Positions 51,543-62,219 of a stretch of 64,000 nt of DNA are shown one piece after another. A model generated the notes under the pieces. The model ran no database searches and was not told the DNA's origin. It saw only the letters and a list, made by a program, of their open reading frames with translations. Source of the DNA: Enterobacteriaceae endosymbiont of Macroplea appendiculata (GTDB lineage: Bacteria > Pseudomonadota > Gammaproteobacteria > Enterobacterales > Enterobacteriaceae); NCBI RefSeq assembly GCF_012571605.1, contig NZ_CP046220.1, positions 402,350 to 466,349 on the forward strand. Reading direction: 5' to 3'. Numbering within the stretch: position 1 is the stretch's first letter; every line of letters starts with the position of its first letter. The position numbers and the translations under genes are program-made.

Positions 51543-51659
51543 AATGTTAAAAATTTACTTATATATGATTCTTGCATACTCTGGTTATTTGTTATTTAAT
51601 AACTTATATAGTTAGAATGATTTAAATATATCAAACACTAAAAGGTAAATAAATATATC

Positions 51660-52907
51660 ATGTCTAGAATACAAAAAGTATTTGCTAGAGAAATTATTGA
51701 CTCTAGAGGTTATCCTACCATAGAAGCAGAAGTACATTTATCAAATAATATTATAGGAAGAGCATCTGTTCCTTCTGGTGCTTCTACTGGTTCTAAAGAA
51801 GCTTTAGAATTAAGAGATAAAGATAGCAACCGTTTTTTAGGTAAAGGAGTATTAACATCAATTGATATAATTAATAATATTATCAATAAGTATTTAACAA
51901 ATGAAAATTCTTTAAATCAAGCATATATTGATGAAATTATGATTAATTTAGATAATACAGAAAATAAAAAAAATTTTGGTGCTAATACTATTTTAGCTGT
52001 ATCTTTAGCAAATGTTAAGGCAGCAGCATTATATAATAATCTTCCATTATTTAAATATATTAGTCATATTTATGAAAATACAAAAAAACTGTTTATGCCA
52101 TTACCTATGATTAATATTATTAATGGAGGGAAACATGCTAATAATAATTTAGATATACAAGAATTTATGATTCAACCAATAACTGCAATAAACATTAAAG
52201 AATCCATTAGAATAGGAGCGGAAATTTTTCATCATTTAGCACAAGTTTTAAAAAAATATCATATGATTACTGCAGTAGGTGATGAAGGAGGGTATGCGCC
52301 AAATTTAAAAAACAATAGTGAAGCTTTTGATATGATTATTGAAGCTATTACCAAAGCTGGTTTTGTTATAGGACAAGATATCACGTTTGCAATTGATTGT
52401 GCTGCTTCTGAGTTATATCAAAATAATAAATATTATTTATCAGGTGAAAAATTAATTTTAAATTCTCAAGAATTTACAGATTTTTTATTAAAATTAACAC
52501 AAAAATATCCTATCACATCTATAGAAGATGGATTATATGAATCAGATTGGCAAGGTTTTATTTATCAAACTAAAATGTTAGGACACAAAATACAATTAGT
52601 TGGAGACGATTTATTTGTTACAAATACAAAATTTTTAAAACAAGGAATTACACAACATATTGCTAATGCGATTTTAATTAAACCAAATCAAATTGGTACT
52701 TTAACAGAAACATTTACTACCATTAAAATGGCACAAAATGCTAATTATAAAATTATTATTTCACATCGTTCAGGGGAAACAGAAGATACATTTATTGCTG
52801 ATCTTGCAGTAGGTGTAGGTGCTGAACAAATTAAAACAGGATCTATGAGTCGTTCGGAACGAATAGCTAAATATAATCAATTAATTAGAATTGAAGAAAT
52901 ATTATAA
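51660..52907 (+). CDS. eno: Enolase
   Basis: 415 residues (E. coli 432). Glycolytic 2-phosphoglycerate dehydratase. Catalytic residues: the Glu in GDEGGYAPN, the lysine in [13 protein letters not shown]; Mg ligands in [18 protein letters not shown] and [19 protein letters not shown] loop intact. The last fifteen or so residues after LIRIEE are missing, outside the catalytic core; in E. coli that tail is not part of the active site. AAAGGTAAAT precedes the ATG. pyrG, its E. coli neighbour, is not present. Confidence 0.98.
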   Translation: MSRIQKVFAREIIDSRGYPTIEAEVHLSNNIIGRASVPSGASTGSKEALELRDKDSNRFLGKGVLTSIDIINNIINKYLTNENSLNQAYIDEIMINLDNTENKKNFGANTILAVSLANVKAAALYNNLPLFKYISHIYENTKKLFMPLPMINIINGGKHANNNLDIQEFMIQPITAINIKESIRIGAEIFHHLAQVLKKYHMITAVGDEGGYAPNLKNNSEAFDMIIEAITKAGFVIGQDITFAIDCAASELYQNNKYYLSGEKLILNSQEFTDFLLKLTQKYPITSIEDGLYESDWQGFIYQTKMLGHKIQLVGDDLFVTNTKFLKQGITQHIANAILIKPNQIGTLTETFTTIKMAQNANYKIIISHRSGETEDTFIADLAVGVGAEQIKTGSMSRSERIAKYNQLIRIEEIL

Positions 52908-53025
52908 ATATTTTATAGTATATATAAACAATGTTTACATTATTAGATAATGTATTATATTGTATTTGGCATTAGATTTTCATTATTATTCTTAAAATTA
53001 ATGTAGTGTGATATAAATATATTAT

Positions 53026-54717
53026 ATGCAAATTTCTAAAGAAAGAATTATTATTTGGTTAAAACAACAAAGTAAAATATCTATACATTTATTAAAATTA
53101 TCTTATTTATTTAATATGATTTATGTTGTAATTGTGATATTACATCATGCAATATTAGCACAACAAATACAATTAGTATTTATAGAAAAAGAAAGTCAAA
53201 TATTATATATTATGTATAGTTTATGTTTTGTAATGAAATCCATTATATATGTCATTATTAAACATTTTAATTATGAGTATAGTCAAGCTGTGAAAAACAG
53301 TATTCGTAGTCAAATTATTAATAAATTTACTAGTTTAAATTATAATGAATTATCTAAACAAACAGAAACAAATACAACTGGTAGTCATTTATCCTTACTT
53401 ATAGATCATGTAGAAAACTTAAAAGAATATTATAACCAATATGTACCGCAATTATTTACTAATATAACATTTATATGTTTTATATTCTTTATAATCTTTT
53501 TTATAAATTGGTTATCTAGTATAATATTATTATTATGTAGTATGATAATGATACTATTTATTATATTAATAGGTTATCAAACTGAAAAAAAAAATAAAAA
53601 ATATTTTAAAATATTATCAATATTAAGCGGTTTGTTTTTAAATAGAATAAAAAATATAGAAATAATTAGATTATTTAATTTTCCTAAAATAACTATTATA
53701 AAATTAATTAAATATATTGAAGATTTTAGAATTAAAAATTTAGAAATTTTAAAAATTGCATTTTTAACATCTTCTATATTAGATTTTTTTACTTCTATAT
53801 CATTTGCGTTTATTGCAATGTATTTTAGTTTTTCATATTTAAGTTTAATACATTTACCCATAAAAAATATTACTATTTTAAATAGTTTTTTTATATTAAT
53901 TTTAATAGCAGAATATTTTCAACATTTTAATAATTTAGGTTTATTATATCATACTAAAGCTAGAGCTATTGGCGCTGCTGATTTGATCATACAATTTTTA
54001 GAAAATAAAAAATATATTTTACAAGGAAAGAAAATATTAATACTACATAATCAAAAGCATATATTTATATATGCTAAAAATTTAATTGTAAAAGATCATT
54101 TTAAAAATATATTAATTGGACCTATATCATTTCAAATACATTATGGGCAATGTATTATTCTAACAGGACCTAGTGGTTGTGGTAAATCAACATTATTAAA
54201 TGTACTTTTAGGATTTATATCTTATGAAGGAATACTTAAAATTAACAATATAGATTTCAAGTTATTAAATTTATCATACTGGTACCATATAATTTCATGG
54301 GTCAGACAAAATCCAATATTACCAGCACCTACTATTAAAGAAAATTTATTTTTTAATAATAATCTTGATACTCAACATATCAATAATATAATGAGAATAT
54401 TAGGTATTCAAAGTTTTATTAAAAAATTCCCACAAGGTTTAGATACAATAATTAATATTAATACTAATTTTTTATCTATTGGACAAATACAAAGAATAGC
54501 AATTGCTAGAGCTTTAATTAAACCACATAAATTATTATTATTAGACGAACCAACATCTAATATTGATCTATTTAGCGAACAAAAGATTATTCACGCACTA
54601 CATAATACTATATTAAATACTAGTATTATTTGCACACACAAAATTGATAATATAAAAGATGCTCATTTTATTTGGTTTATGAATAAAGGTAAAATTATTA
54701 AAAAAATGCTATTGTAA
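53026..54717 (+). CDS. cydD: Heterodimeric ABC exporter CydDC, subunit CydD
   Basis: 563 residues (E. coli 588). CydDC exports glutathione/cysteine (heme involvement has also been proposed) and is needed to assemble cytochrome bd. The membrane domain of about six helices spans 1-320, with the ESSR-like motif FLTSSILDFFTSISFAF and LLYHTKARAIGAADL conserved. The ATPase has Walker A GPSGCGKST, signature LSIGQIQRIAIARAL (E. coli also deviates here, LSVGQ) and Walker B LLLLDEPTSN; the H-loop reads CTHK instead of VTHQ. cydC follows after 34 bp; ATG at 53026 matches the family start region. Confidence 0.95.
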   Translation: MQISKERIIIWLKQQSKISIHLLKLSYLFNMIYVVIVILHHAILAQQIQLVFIEKESQILYIMYSLCFVMKSIIYVIIKHFNYEYSQAVKNSIRSQIINKFTSLNYNELSKQTETNTTGSHLSLLIDHVENLKEYYNQYVPQLFTNITFICFIFFIIFFINWLSSIILLLCSMIMILFIILIGYQTEKKNKKYFKILSILSGLFLNRIKNIEIIRLFNFPKITIIKLIKYIEDFRIKNLEILKIAFLTSSILDFFTSISFAFIAMYFSFSYLSLIHLPIKNITILNSFFILILIAEYFQHFNNLGLLYHTKARAIGAADLIIQFLENKKYILQGKKILILHNQKHIFIYAKNLIVKDHFKNILIGPISFQIHYGQCIILTGPSGCGKSTLLNVLLGFISYEGILKINNIDFKLLNLSYWYHIISWVRQNPILPAPTIKENLFFNNNLDTQHINNIMRILGIQSFIKKFPQGLDTIININTNFLSIGQIQRIAIARALIKPHKLLLLDEPTSNIDLFSEQKIIHALHNTILNTSIICTHKIDNIKDAHFIWFMNKGKIIKKMLL

Positions 54718-54751
54718 AACCATTTAATATAAATTTGAAGGGATAAAGTTA

Positions 54752-56476
54752 ATGTCTTTAATATTATTATTTTTAAAATATCAAAAAAAACATTTCTATA
54801 TACTTGTATTAGGAATATTATTAACAATTATGATAAATATCATGAATATTTCTTTATTAATTTTATCTGGTATATTATTGACTTCAGTATTTATGTTTCA
54901 CAACAATACTATAGAATACAATTATATTATTCCTTCTATAATAATAAGAATATTATCTTTATCTAAAACAATTATAAAATATTGTGAAAAAATAATTAAA
55001 CATAATAATACTTTACATATATTAAGTAATTTAAGAATTTTAATATTTAAGAAAATTTTTCCTTTACATCCATGTGATATCAGTTATATATATCATCATG
55101 AAATATTACATCTTTTTATTACAGATATAGAAAATATAGATATTTTATATTTACAAATTATTGTTCCTATAATTAATGTATTATTCATTATATTAATAAT
55201 ATTAATAATTTTATTAATAAAACATTATTTATTAGCTATATTATTTATGTTATGTTTATGTTTACCATTAATATTTTATATCATATATTTTTATAAAAAA
55301 AATAAAATTAATAGTTTTACTAATATGATAGTTAAAAAACAATTTTATTTAATTATATATAATTTTCTGTTATATCAAAAAGAATATAAGATATTTGAAA
55401 ATATGGTTCAGATATGTAAAAAAATAAATTTTTTTCAAAAACAATGGGACATACAAAACAAAATACAACATTATTTTAATATTAAGTCTTATATAATTTT
55501 ATTTACTTTAATAAATATTAATTTTTTATTTATTATTATAATAAGTAAAATTTTGTTTTTAAAACACATAATTTCAATATCATTTATTGTTTCTTTGTTT
55601 TTATGTATTAACATATTAAATCATGTGATATTAGATATCAATAATATTATTAATAAAATTCATTATATATTATTATCTACACGAAATGTTTTTGAAATTT
55701 TTAAAAAAAAACCTACTATTACATTTGTAAAAAATACATTTTTTTTTAAAAAATTTATATCATTAAAAATAATGAAGCTTTCTTTTTATTATCCAACTAA
55801 CAACACTATACAGACAAAAGTATTAAATAATATATCATTAACTATTACATATAATAAAAAAATTGCAATTACAGGACATAATGGCTGTGGTAAATCAACT
55901 TTATTAATGTTATTAACACGTGCCTGGGACCCAATAATGGGTAATATATATTTAAATAACTGTAATTTAAAAAATATTAGTTTATATATGTTAAGAAAAC
56001 ATATTAGTATAGTACCGCAAAAAACTGATGTATTAAATGATACATTAAAAAATAATTTATTATTAAATAATCAAAATAATAGTAATATTAATAAACAATT
56101 TTTAATAAAAATTTTATGTTGTGTGGGATTAAAAAAACTATTAGAACATAATACACAAGGATTACATATGTTATTAGGAGAAAATGGCAGATTATTATCT
56201 GGTGGAGAATTAAGAAAATTAGCTATTGCAAGAATATTATTACAAAATAGTAATTTAGTTCTATTAGATGAACCCACAACAAACTTAGATAAACATTCTT
56301 GTAAACAAATTTTACAAATACTATTTAAAAAATTTAAAAATAAAACTATGATTTTTGTTACACACGATATAAATATTCTTAAAAAAATGGATTATATATA
56401 TTATATGGATAATGGTTCTGTTAAAGCACAAGGTAGTTATCTTGATTTATTGAAACAAAAAAGATATTATGAGTAG
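54752..56476 (+). CDS. cydC: Heterodimeric ABC exporter CydDC, subunit CydC
   Basis: 574 residues (E. coli 573). Partner of CydD. Six membrane helices in residues 1-310, strongly diverged, then the ATPase: Walker A GHNGCGKST, the Q-loop ISIVPQKTD, ENGRLLSGGELRKLAIARILL and Walker B LVLLDEPTTNLD, H-loop FVTHD. The active-looking NBD suggests CydC is the main ATPase. Followed by infA; infA-cydCD-trxB-serS are neighbours in E. coli too. GAAGGGATA precedes the ATG. Implies cytochrome bd genes (cydAB) elsewhere. Confidence 0.95.
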   Translation: MSLILLFLKYQKKHFYILVLGILLTIMINIMNISLLILSGILLTSVFMFHNNTIEYNYIIPSIIIRILSLSKTIIKYCEKIIKHNNTLHILSNLRILIFKKIFPLHPCDISYIYHHEILHLFITDIENIDILYLQIIVPIINVLFIILIILIILLIKHYLLAILFMLCLCLPLIFYIIYFYKKNKINSFTNMIVKKQFYLIIYNFLLYQKEYKIFENMVQICKKINFFQKQWDIQNKIQHYFNIKSYIILFTLININFLFIIIISKILFLKHIISISFIVSLFLCINILNHVILDINNIINKIHYILLSTRNVFEIFKKKPTITFVKNTFFFKKFISLKIMKLSFYYPTNNTIQTKVLNNISLTITYNKKIAITGHNGCGKSTLLMLLTRAWDPIMGNIYLNNCNLKNISLYMLRKHISIVPQKTDVLNDTLKNNLLLNNQNNSNINKQFLIKILCCVGLKKLLEHNTQGLHMLLGENGRLLSGGELRKLAIARILLQNSNLVLLDEPTTNLDKHSCKQILQILFKKFKNKTMIFVTHDINILKKMDYIYYMDNGSVKAQGSYLDLLKQKRYYE

Positions 56477-56509
56477 TATAAAAAATTTGTAATATTATAA
56501 AGGTATGAA

Positions 56510-56728
56510 ATGTCTAAAGAAAAAAATATAGAAATGCAAGGTATCGTATTAAATACATTACCTAATACTATTTTTAATGTAAAATTAGAAAATGGACATG
56601 TTGTGACAGCACATATATCAGGTAAAATGAGAAAGAATTATATTCGTATTTTAACAGGTGATAAAGTAACAGTAGAACTTACTCCTTATGATTTAAGTAA
56701 AGGTAGAATAATTTTTCGTAGTCGTTAA
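56510..56728 (+). CDS. infA: Translation initiation factor IF-1
   Basis: 72 residues, the family length. OB-fold protein binding the ribosomal A site. [46 protein letters not shown] and [17 protein letters not shown] are almost the enteric sequence. AAAGGT precedes the ATG. Convergent with trxB, 76 bp between stops. Confidence 0.98.
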   Translation: MSKEKNIEMQGIVLNTLPNTIFNVKLENGHVVTAHISGKMRKNYIRILTGDKVTVELTPYDLSKGRIIFRSR

Positions 56729-56804
56729 TATAATATTTATTATATATAAGATATAATTACATAGGATCATGTTATTTTATGTTTAAATTATATTATTAAT
56801 AGTT

Positions 56805-57758
56805 TTATTCTATCATAGTAGTATATAAGTAATTTTGTACATCTAACGCTGCCATACATCCTGTAGCTGATGAAGTAATTGCTTGTCTATATATCTTATC
56901 CATTACATCTCCGGCAGCAAAAATACCTTTAATATTTGTTTGTGTATACAAATTCTTTTTATAAGTAATAATATATCCATCATTATCTAAATTTAATTGA
57001 TTTTTAAATATTTTAGTATTAGGTATACTACCAATTAATATAAATACAGCATTTAATTTTAAAATAAAATTATCTTTTATATGTTTAATATGACTAATAT
57101 GTATACCTGTTACACCATTTATATCACCTATAATATTTTTTACTATGTAAGGTTGATGTAAAAATATATTTTTTTTATTTTTCATAATAAAATTTATTTT
57201 TTTAATTAAAATATCATCTGCAGTAAATATGGTTTTTCTATGTATAAGATGTACTTCTGAAGCAATATTAGATAAATATAATGCTTCTTCTAATGCAGAA
57301 TTACCACCACCAATAACAGCAACTTTTTGATTGCGATATAATAATCCATCGCATATAGCACATGATGAAACTCCTTTACCAAAAAATTTCTTTTCAGATA
57401 ATAAACCTAACTTTTTAGGATAGGAACCTGTAGCAATAATAAGACTTTTACAATGATATTTATTATTTTCCCCTTGTAAAATAAATGGAAATGTATTGAA
57501 CATTACTTGTATGATGTTATCATGTATTATTTTTGTATTATAATACATAGCATGATTATATAAATTATCCATTAACTGACTACCAGTAATATTAGGATAA
57601 TTACCTGGCCAATTTTCCACATTATTAGTTTGTGTTAGTTGCCCTCCTACTCTATTTCCTGTGATAATAACAGGAAATAAATTGGCACGGGCAGCATATA
57701 TTGCTGCTGTATACCCTGCTGGTCCTGAACCAAGAATAATTAATTGATTAATATTCAT
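56805..57758 (-). CDS. trxB: Thioredoxin reductase
   Basis: 317 residues (E. coli 321). NADPH:thioredoxin oxidoreductase with FAD site LGSGPAGYTAAIYAARA (about 10-26), redox centre CAIC at 133-136, NADPH motif VIGGGNSALEEALYLS and the second FAD block GIFAAGDVMDKIYRQAITS. Through thioredoxin it supplies electrons to NrdAB encoded at 10-14 kb. Divergent from serS with 111 bp between; cydC, trxB and serS stay close as in E. coli while lrp, ftsK and lolA between trxB and serS are gone. Confidence 0.98.
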   Translation of the reverse strand: MNINQLIILGSGPAGYTAAIYAARANLFPVIITGNRVGGQLTQTNNVENWPGNYPNITGSQLMDNLYNHAMYYNTKIIHDNIIQVMFNTFPFILQGENNKYHCKSLIIATGSYPKKLGLLSEKKFFGKGVSSCAICDGLLYRNQKVAVIGGGNSALEEALYLSNIASEVHLIHRKTIFTADDILIKKINFIMKNKKNIFLHQPYIVKNIIGDINGVTGIHISHIKHIKDNFILKLNAVFILIGSIPNTKIFKNQLNLDNDGYIITYKKNLYTQTNIKGIFAAGDVMDKIYRQAITSSATGCMAALDVQNYLYTTMIE

Positions 57759-57869
57759 AAAACAAATAATAAAAAATATATGTTTAATTAATATAACATG
57801 TTTTATATATCAATTTACATATATATAATATATAATTTGTAATATTTTATATTATATGGATAAATTATT

Positions 57870-59144
57870 ATGATTGATATTAATTTAATAAGAAAAAATT
57901 TGTATTTAATATATACTAAATTAAAAACAAGAAATTTTCTTTTAGATATAAAGTCGATACAAAAATATGAAAATTTAAGAAAAAAATTACAAAATAACAT
58001 AAATATTTTATATCAAAAAAAAAAGTATATGCAAGATTCTATAAACATACAAAATAAAAACCTTATACAAACTAAAATTAAATCATTAAATATACAATTA
58101 ACTACTACAAAAAATAAACTAACAAATATCATGACATATTTAGAAAATATTTATGATACTATACCAAATTTACCATTAGATGATGTGCCAATAGGAGAAC
58201 ATTATAATGATCATAAAGAAATATTATATTGGGGAAAAAAACTAAAATATAATTTCTTAATACGTAATCATATTGAATTAGGATTATTACATAATGGTAT
58301 AGATATAGAATCTGGTACTAATCTAAGTGGTTCAAAATTTATTGTTATGAAAGGACCAATAGCATATTTACATAGAATATTAATTCAATTTATGTTAGAT
58401 ACACATATACAACAACATCATTATAAAGAAATATATATACCCTATATTGTTAAAAAAGAAGCTTTGTATGGTACAGGACAATTACCAAAATTTGCAAAAG
58501 ATTTATATGCTGTACATAATATGCAATTAAATACACATTATTTAATTCCTACAGCAGAAGTACCTTTAACTAATTTAGTAGCTAATACTATATTACGTGA
58601 AGAACAATTACCAATAAAATTAGTTGCACATAGTCCATGTTTTCGTGCAGAAGCAGGATCTTATGGACAAATGAATAAAGGATTAATACGTACACATCAA
58701 TTTGAAAAAGTAGAACTTATTCAATTAGTTACACCAAATATGTCTGTAAAAACATTAGAAGAATTGACTTTACATGCTGAAAAAATATTACAATTATTAG
58801 AATTACCATATAGAAAAATATTATTATGTTCTGGAGATATGAGTTTTGCTGCAAGTAAAACATATGATTTAGAAGTATGGTTACCTTCGATTAATAAATA
58901 TTGTGAAATATCTTCTTGTTCCAATATGTGGGATTTCCAAGCACGAAGAATGAAAGCACGATATAAAAATCGTGAAAATAATCACATTAATTATATACAT
59001 ACTTTAAATGCATCTGCTTTAGCTATAGGGCGTACACTAGCTGCTATAATGGAAAATTATCAATTAAAAGATGGTTCGATACAAATTCCTAAAATATTAC
59101 AATCATATATGAAAGGATTAAAAATAATTAATTATATTAAATAA
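57870..59144 (+). CDS. serS: Seryl-tRNA synthetase
   Basis: 424 residues (E. coli 430). Class II enzyme. An N-terminal antiparallel coiled coil (about 25-105) grips the long variable arm of tRNA-Ser. Motif 2 is CFRAEAGSYGQMNKGLIRTHQF with the nearby EKVEL, motif 3 NASALAIGRTLAAIMEN; TAEVPLTNL and SCSNMWDFQARRM are intact. Stops 3 bp before the end of convergent argR. Confidence 0.98.
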   Translation: MIDINLIRKNLYLIYTKLKTRNFLLDIKSIQKYENLRKKLQNNINILYQKKKYMQDSINIQNKNLIQTKIKSLNIQLTTTKNKLTNIMTYLENIYDTIPNLPLDDVPIGEHYNDHKEILYWGKKLKYNFLIRNHIELGLLHNGIDIESGTNLSGSKFIVMKGPIAYLHRILIQFMLDTHIQQHHYKEIYIPYIVKKEALYGTGQLPKFAKDLYAVHNMQLNTHYLIPTAEVPLTNLVANTILREEQLPIKLVAHSPCFRAEAGSYGQMNKGLIRTHQFEKVELIQLVTPNMSVKTLEELTLHAEKILQLLELPYRKILLCSGDMSFAASKTYDLEVWLPSINKYCEISSCSNMWDFQARRMKARYKNRENNHINYIHTLNASALAIGRTLAAIMENYQLKDGSIQIPKILQSYMKGLKIINYIK

Positions 59145-59147
59145 TAT

Positions 59148-59624
59148 TTATTTATGTTCAAATAACACTTGTATAGTATTATATAAATGTACGGTTTTTA
59201 GTAAATTTATTGGTACTACTAAAATAGTATCATCTCCAGCAATAGTACCTAATATACCTTCTGCTTTACCTAAAGAATCTAATAAACGAGCAATTAATTG
59301 TGCAGCTCCTGGACTTGTATGAATAATAATAAGCATATCATTATAATCAATATCTAATACTAGATTTTTTAATGGACTAGTTGTGTTTGGATAATTTAAT
59401 TCTAAGGGTAAACAATATACCATTTGCATTTTTGTATTTCTAGTTCTTACTGCACCTAATTTTGTTAACATTCTAGAGACTTTTGATTGATTAATCTTAC
59501 TAAAACCCTTCTGTTGTAATGCATTTACAATTTCTGTTTGTGTACTAAATGTTTCTTGTCGTATTAATTGTTTAAAAATTTTAATTAAATTTATTTCTTT
59601 TTTTTTGGTAGAATAAATATGCAT
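59148..59624 (-). CDS. argR: Arginine repressor ArgR
   Basis: 158 residues (E. coli 156) from the ATG at 59624, which has GGTGAG just upstream and gives [17 protein letters not shown]; an ATG at 59657 would add eleven hydrophobic residues not seen in the family. The winged-helix DNA-binding domain (about 15-70, [12 protein letters not shown] then [20 protein letters not shown]) and the C-terminal arginine-binding hexamer domain ([30 protein letters not shown]) are extremely well conserved compared with other genes here, pointing to real selection on a transcription regulator. ArgR is also an accessory factor in cer-type recombination in E. coli. Confidence 0.97.
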   Translation of the reverse strand: MHIYSTKKKEINLIKIFKQLIRQETFSTQTEIVNALQQKGFSKINQSKVSRMLTKLGAVRTRNTKMQMVYCLPLELNYPNTTSPLKNLVLDIDYNDMLIIIHTSPGAAQLIARLLDSLGKAEGILGTIAGDDTILVVPINLLKTVHLYNTIQVLFEHK

Positions 59625-59724
59625 ATAGCTCACCGACAAAATAAAAAACACCACCAATATTATAATATTAAGAATATTTATAAAAACTTTTTGTACTAAA
59701 TTTAATTATTTACATAACCGTATT

Positions 59725-59754
59725 ATTGTAGTATAATGATATTGTTATTGTCAA
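59725..59754 (-). promoter_or_regulatory. Probable argR promoter
   Basis: On the minus strand a perfect -35 TTGACA (59754-59749) is followed after 18 bp by TACAAT (59730-59725), about 100 bp before the argR ATG. The -35 box lies in the centre of an inverted repeat ATGATATTG-N11-CAATATCAT (59736-59744 and 59756-59764), so a bound dimer could block it. No ArgR-box consensus (TGAAT...ATTCA) is visible. Confidence 0.5.
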
Positions 59755-59918
59755 GCAATATCATGATTACTTTATATATTAAACGTGATATTATTTTTTT
59801 TATAACTTTATCGAGTACATATATATTGATTAAATTTTTCATGTCTATTACAGTATGGGATAATATCCTTACATATTTTATAACGAAATATATGATAATT
59901 TTATGGATTTAATAAATT

Positions 59919-60347
59919 ATGAGTAATAATACAGTACGTATAGATAATAATCATCGTTCTTGGTATCTTATTAATGCTAAAGAACAAATTTTAGGTCGTT
60001 TAGCTACAAAAATAGTTTATTATTTAATAGGTAAACATAAAGTTATGTACACACCCAGTATTGATATAGGAGATTATGTTATAGTTATAAATGCACAAAA
60101 AATTAATATTACAGGAAATAAAAGAAAAAACAAGTTTTATTTTAGTCATAGTGGTTATTCTGGTGGTTTTAAAAAAATATCTTTTGAAAAATTAATATCT
60201 ATCCATCCCCAAAAAATAATATATCATGCTGTTAAAGGAATGTTACCTAAAAACAAAATTGGATGTATAGTTTTAAAAAGATTAAAAATTTATGCCGATA
60301 AAACCCATCAACATCAAGCACAACAACAACATATTTATAATATTTAA
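59919..60347 (+). CDS. rplM: 50S ribosomal protein L13
   Basis: 142 residues, as in E. coli. SWYLINAKEQILGRLATKI at the start, then YTPSIDIGDYVIVINAQKI, HSGYSGGFKKI and AVKGMLPKNKIG are diagnostic. Forms the standard rplM-rpsI pair (17-bp gap). argR lies on the other side of a 294-bp divergent spacer, the same general neighbourhood as in E. coli (zapE and others lost). Confidence 0.98.
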   Translation: MSNNTVRIDNNHRSWYLINAKEQILGRLATKIVYYLIGKHKVMYTPSIDIGDYVIVINAQKINITGNKRKNKFYFSHSGYSGGFKKISFEKLISIHPQKIIYHAVKGMLPKNKIGCIVLKRLKIYADKTHQHQAQQQHIYNI

Positions 60348-60364
60348 TATAGGATAATAAATAT

Positions 60365-60757
60365 ATGTCAATAACTTACCATTATGCTACTGGTAGAAGG
60401 AAAACTTCTTCTTCAAGAGTTTTTATAAAAAAAGGTAAGGGAATTATTAATATTAATAAAAAATCTTTAGAAAATTTTTTTTCACAAAATGTATATCGTA
60501 CTTTAGTTACACAACCTTTAACGTTATTAAATATAAAAAATAATATAGATTTATATATTACTGTAAAAGGTGGTGGTAACATGGGACAAGCTGGAGCTAT
60601 CAGACATGGCATTACAAGAGCTTTAATTAAATATGATAAAAATTTTAGACATGATTTAAAACAAGCAGGTTTTATTACTAGAGATGATCGTCAAGTAGAA
60701 CGTAAGAAAGTAGGTTTTAAAAAAGCTAGACGTAGTCCACAATTTTCAAAACGTTAG
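60365..60757 (+). CDS. rpsI: 30S ribosomal protein S9
   Basis: 130 residues, as in E. coli. [18 protein letters not shown] at the N terminus, [21 protein letters not shown] in the middle and the C-terminal RRSPQFSKR tail that reaches the P-site tRNA are all kept. Second gene of rplM-rpsI. Confidence 0.98.
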   Translation: MSITYHYATGRRKTSSSRVFIKKGKGIININKKSLENFFSQNVYRTLVTQPLTLLNIKNNIDLYITVKGGGNMGQAGAIRHGITRALIKYDKNFRHDLKQAGFITRDDRQVERKKVGFKKARRSPQFSKR

Positions 60758-60829
60758 AAAAAATTTTATTAAACATTTTATTGATTAAACATAACTTTTG
60801 CTAATATAGTTTGTTTTATAGAGATTATT

Positions 60830-62104
60830 ATGGATAAACTTATTATAAAAGGGCCTGTAAAATTACAAGGAAAAGTAAGAATTTCAGGTGCTAAAAACGC
60901 AGCACTACCTATTTTACTATCCACTATTTTACTTAATGGCACAATAAGTATTAATAATATTCCATATATTAAAGATATTGATATTGCTATTAAATTATTG
61001 CAATGTTTAGGAGCTAAAATAAAAAAAGGTAAATTATTATATTTAGATACCAGAAATATAAAGAATAATTTATTACCTAAACAATTTATTACTGTTATTC
61101 GTGCATCGGTGTGGATTATAAGTCCTTTGTTAGTACGTTTTGGCAAATTTCGTATGTTTTATCCGGGAGGTTGTGCAATTGGTAAACGTCCTATAGATTT
61201 ACATATAAAATATTTATGTCAATTAGGAGCTGTTATAAAAGAAAAGAAAAATTATATTATAGGATATATTCCGAATAAAATAATAGGCACGCATATTATT
61301 ATGGATAAAATTAGTGTAGGAGCGACTATTAGTACTATACTACTAGCAATTTTTGCTAAAGGAATTACTATTATTGATAATCCAGCTAAAGAACCAGAAA
61401 TACAAGATTTATCAAATTTTTTAAATTTTATGGGTGCAAGAATTTATGGTACCGGAACTAATAGAATTACTATTAACGGCATACAATATTTAAATGATAA
61501 AAATAAAATATATACGATTATTCCTGATAGAATAGAAACAGGTACTTTTTTAGTTGCAGCTGCTATGTCAAAAAGTAAAATTATATGTGAACATACTAAT
61601 CCACAACATCTAACTGTAGTTTTAGAAAAATTGAAAGATACTGGTGCAAATATACAAATAGGAAAAAATTGGTGTAGTTTAGATATGAATAATAAAACAC
61701 CTAAAGCTGTAGATATTATTACTGGACCATATCCAAATTTTCCAACAGATATGCAAACATTATTTACTGTATTAAATGCAATTTCACATGGTATAAGTAA
61801 TATCACAGAAACTATTTTTGAAAATAGGTTTTTACATATTTTTGAATTAAAAAAAATGGGCGCAGAAATATTTTTAAAAAATAATAGGATAATGTATATT
61901 AATGGTAAAAAAATGTTGAAAGGAACACAAGTTATAGCTACTGATTTACGCGCTTCTATTAGTTTAGTTTTAGCTGGATGCCATGCTATCGGTACTACTA
62001 TTATACATAATATTAATTATATTGATCGTGGTTATGAAAATATAGAACAAAAATTATTATTATTAGGAGCTAAAATAAAAAGAATAAAAAGAATAAAAAT
62101 ATAG
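60830..62104 (+). CDS. murA: UDP-N-acetylglucosamine 1-carboxyvinyltransferase
   Basis: 424 residues (E. coli 419). First committed step of peptidoglycan synthesis, using PEP. K22/N23 (ISGAKNAALP), the catalytic cysteine C115 (PGGCAIGKRPIDLH, the fosfomycin target), PDRIETGTFLVAAA, FPTDMQTLFTV and ATDLRASISLVLAGC are intact. This argues that the bacterium still makes murein, consistent with lysA acting on diaminopimelate. The last residues are extended by a Lys/Arg/Ile run. In E. coli murA is also near rplU-rpmA-obgE. Confidence 0.98.
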   Translation: MDKLIIKGPVKLQGKVRISGAKNAALPILLSTILLNGTISINNIPYIKDIDIAIKLLQCLGAKIKKGKLLYLDTRNIKNNLLPKQFITVIRASVWIISPLLVRFGKFRMFYPGGCAIGKRPIDLHIKYLCQLGAVIKEKKNYIIGYIPNKIIGTHIIMDKISVGATISTILLAIFAKGITIIDNPAKEPEIQDLSNFLNFMGARIYGTGTNRITINGIQYLNDKNKIYTIIPDRIETGTFLVAAAMSKSKIICEHTNPQHLTVVLEKLKDTGANIQIGKNWCSLDMNNKTPKAVDIITGPYPNFPTDMQTLFTVLNAISHGISNITETIFENRFLHIFELKKMGAEIFLKNNRIMYINGKKMLKGTQVIATDLRASISLVLAGCHAIGTTIIHNINYIDRGYENIEQKLLLLGAKIKRIKRIKI

Positions 62105-62219
62105 AAATATCATTAATTCTATTTTAGAATATAATTAAATAATATTTTTTTATATATATTCACACCATATTAAATTATATACTATATCTTATTATGTAAT
62201 TTTCGGAAAGGTTAAAAAC

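Noticed and set aside
60778-61146. Minus-strand 122-codon frame overlapping murA start
   Set aside because: Shadow frame of murA.
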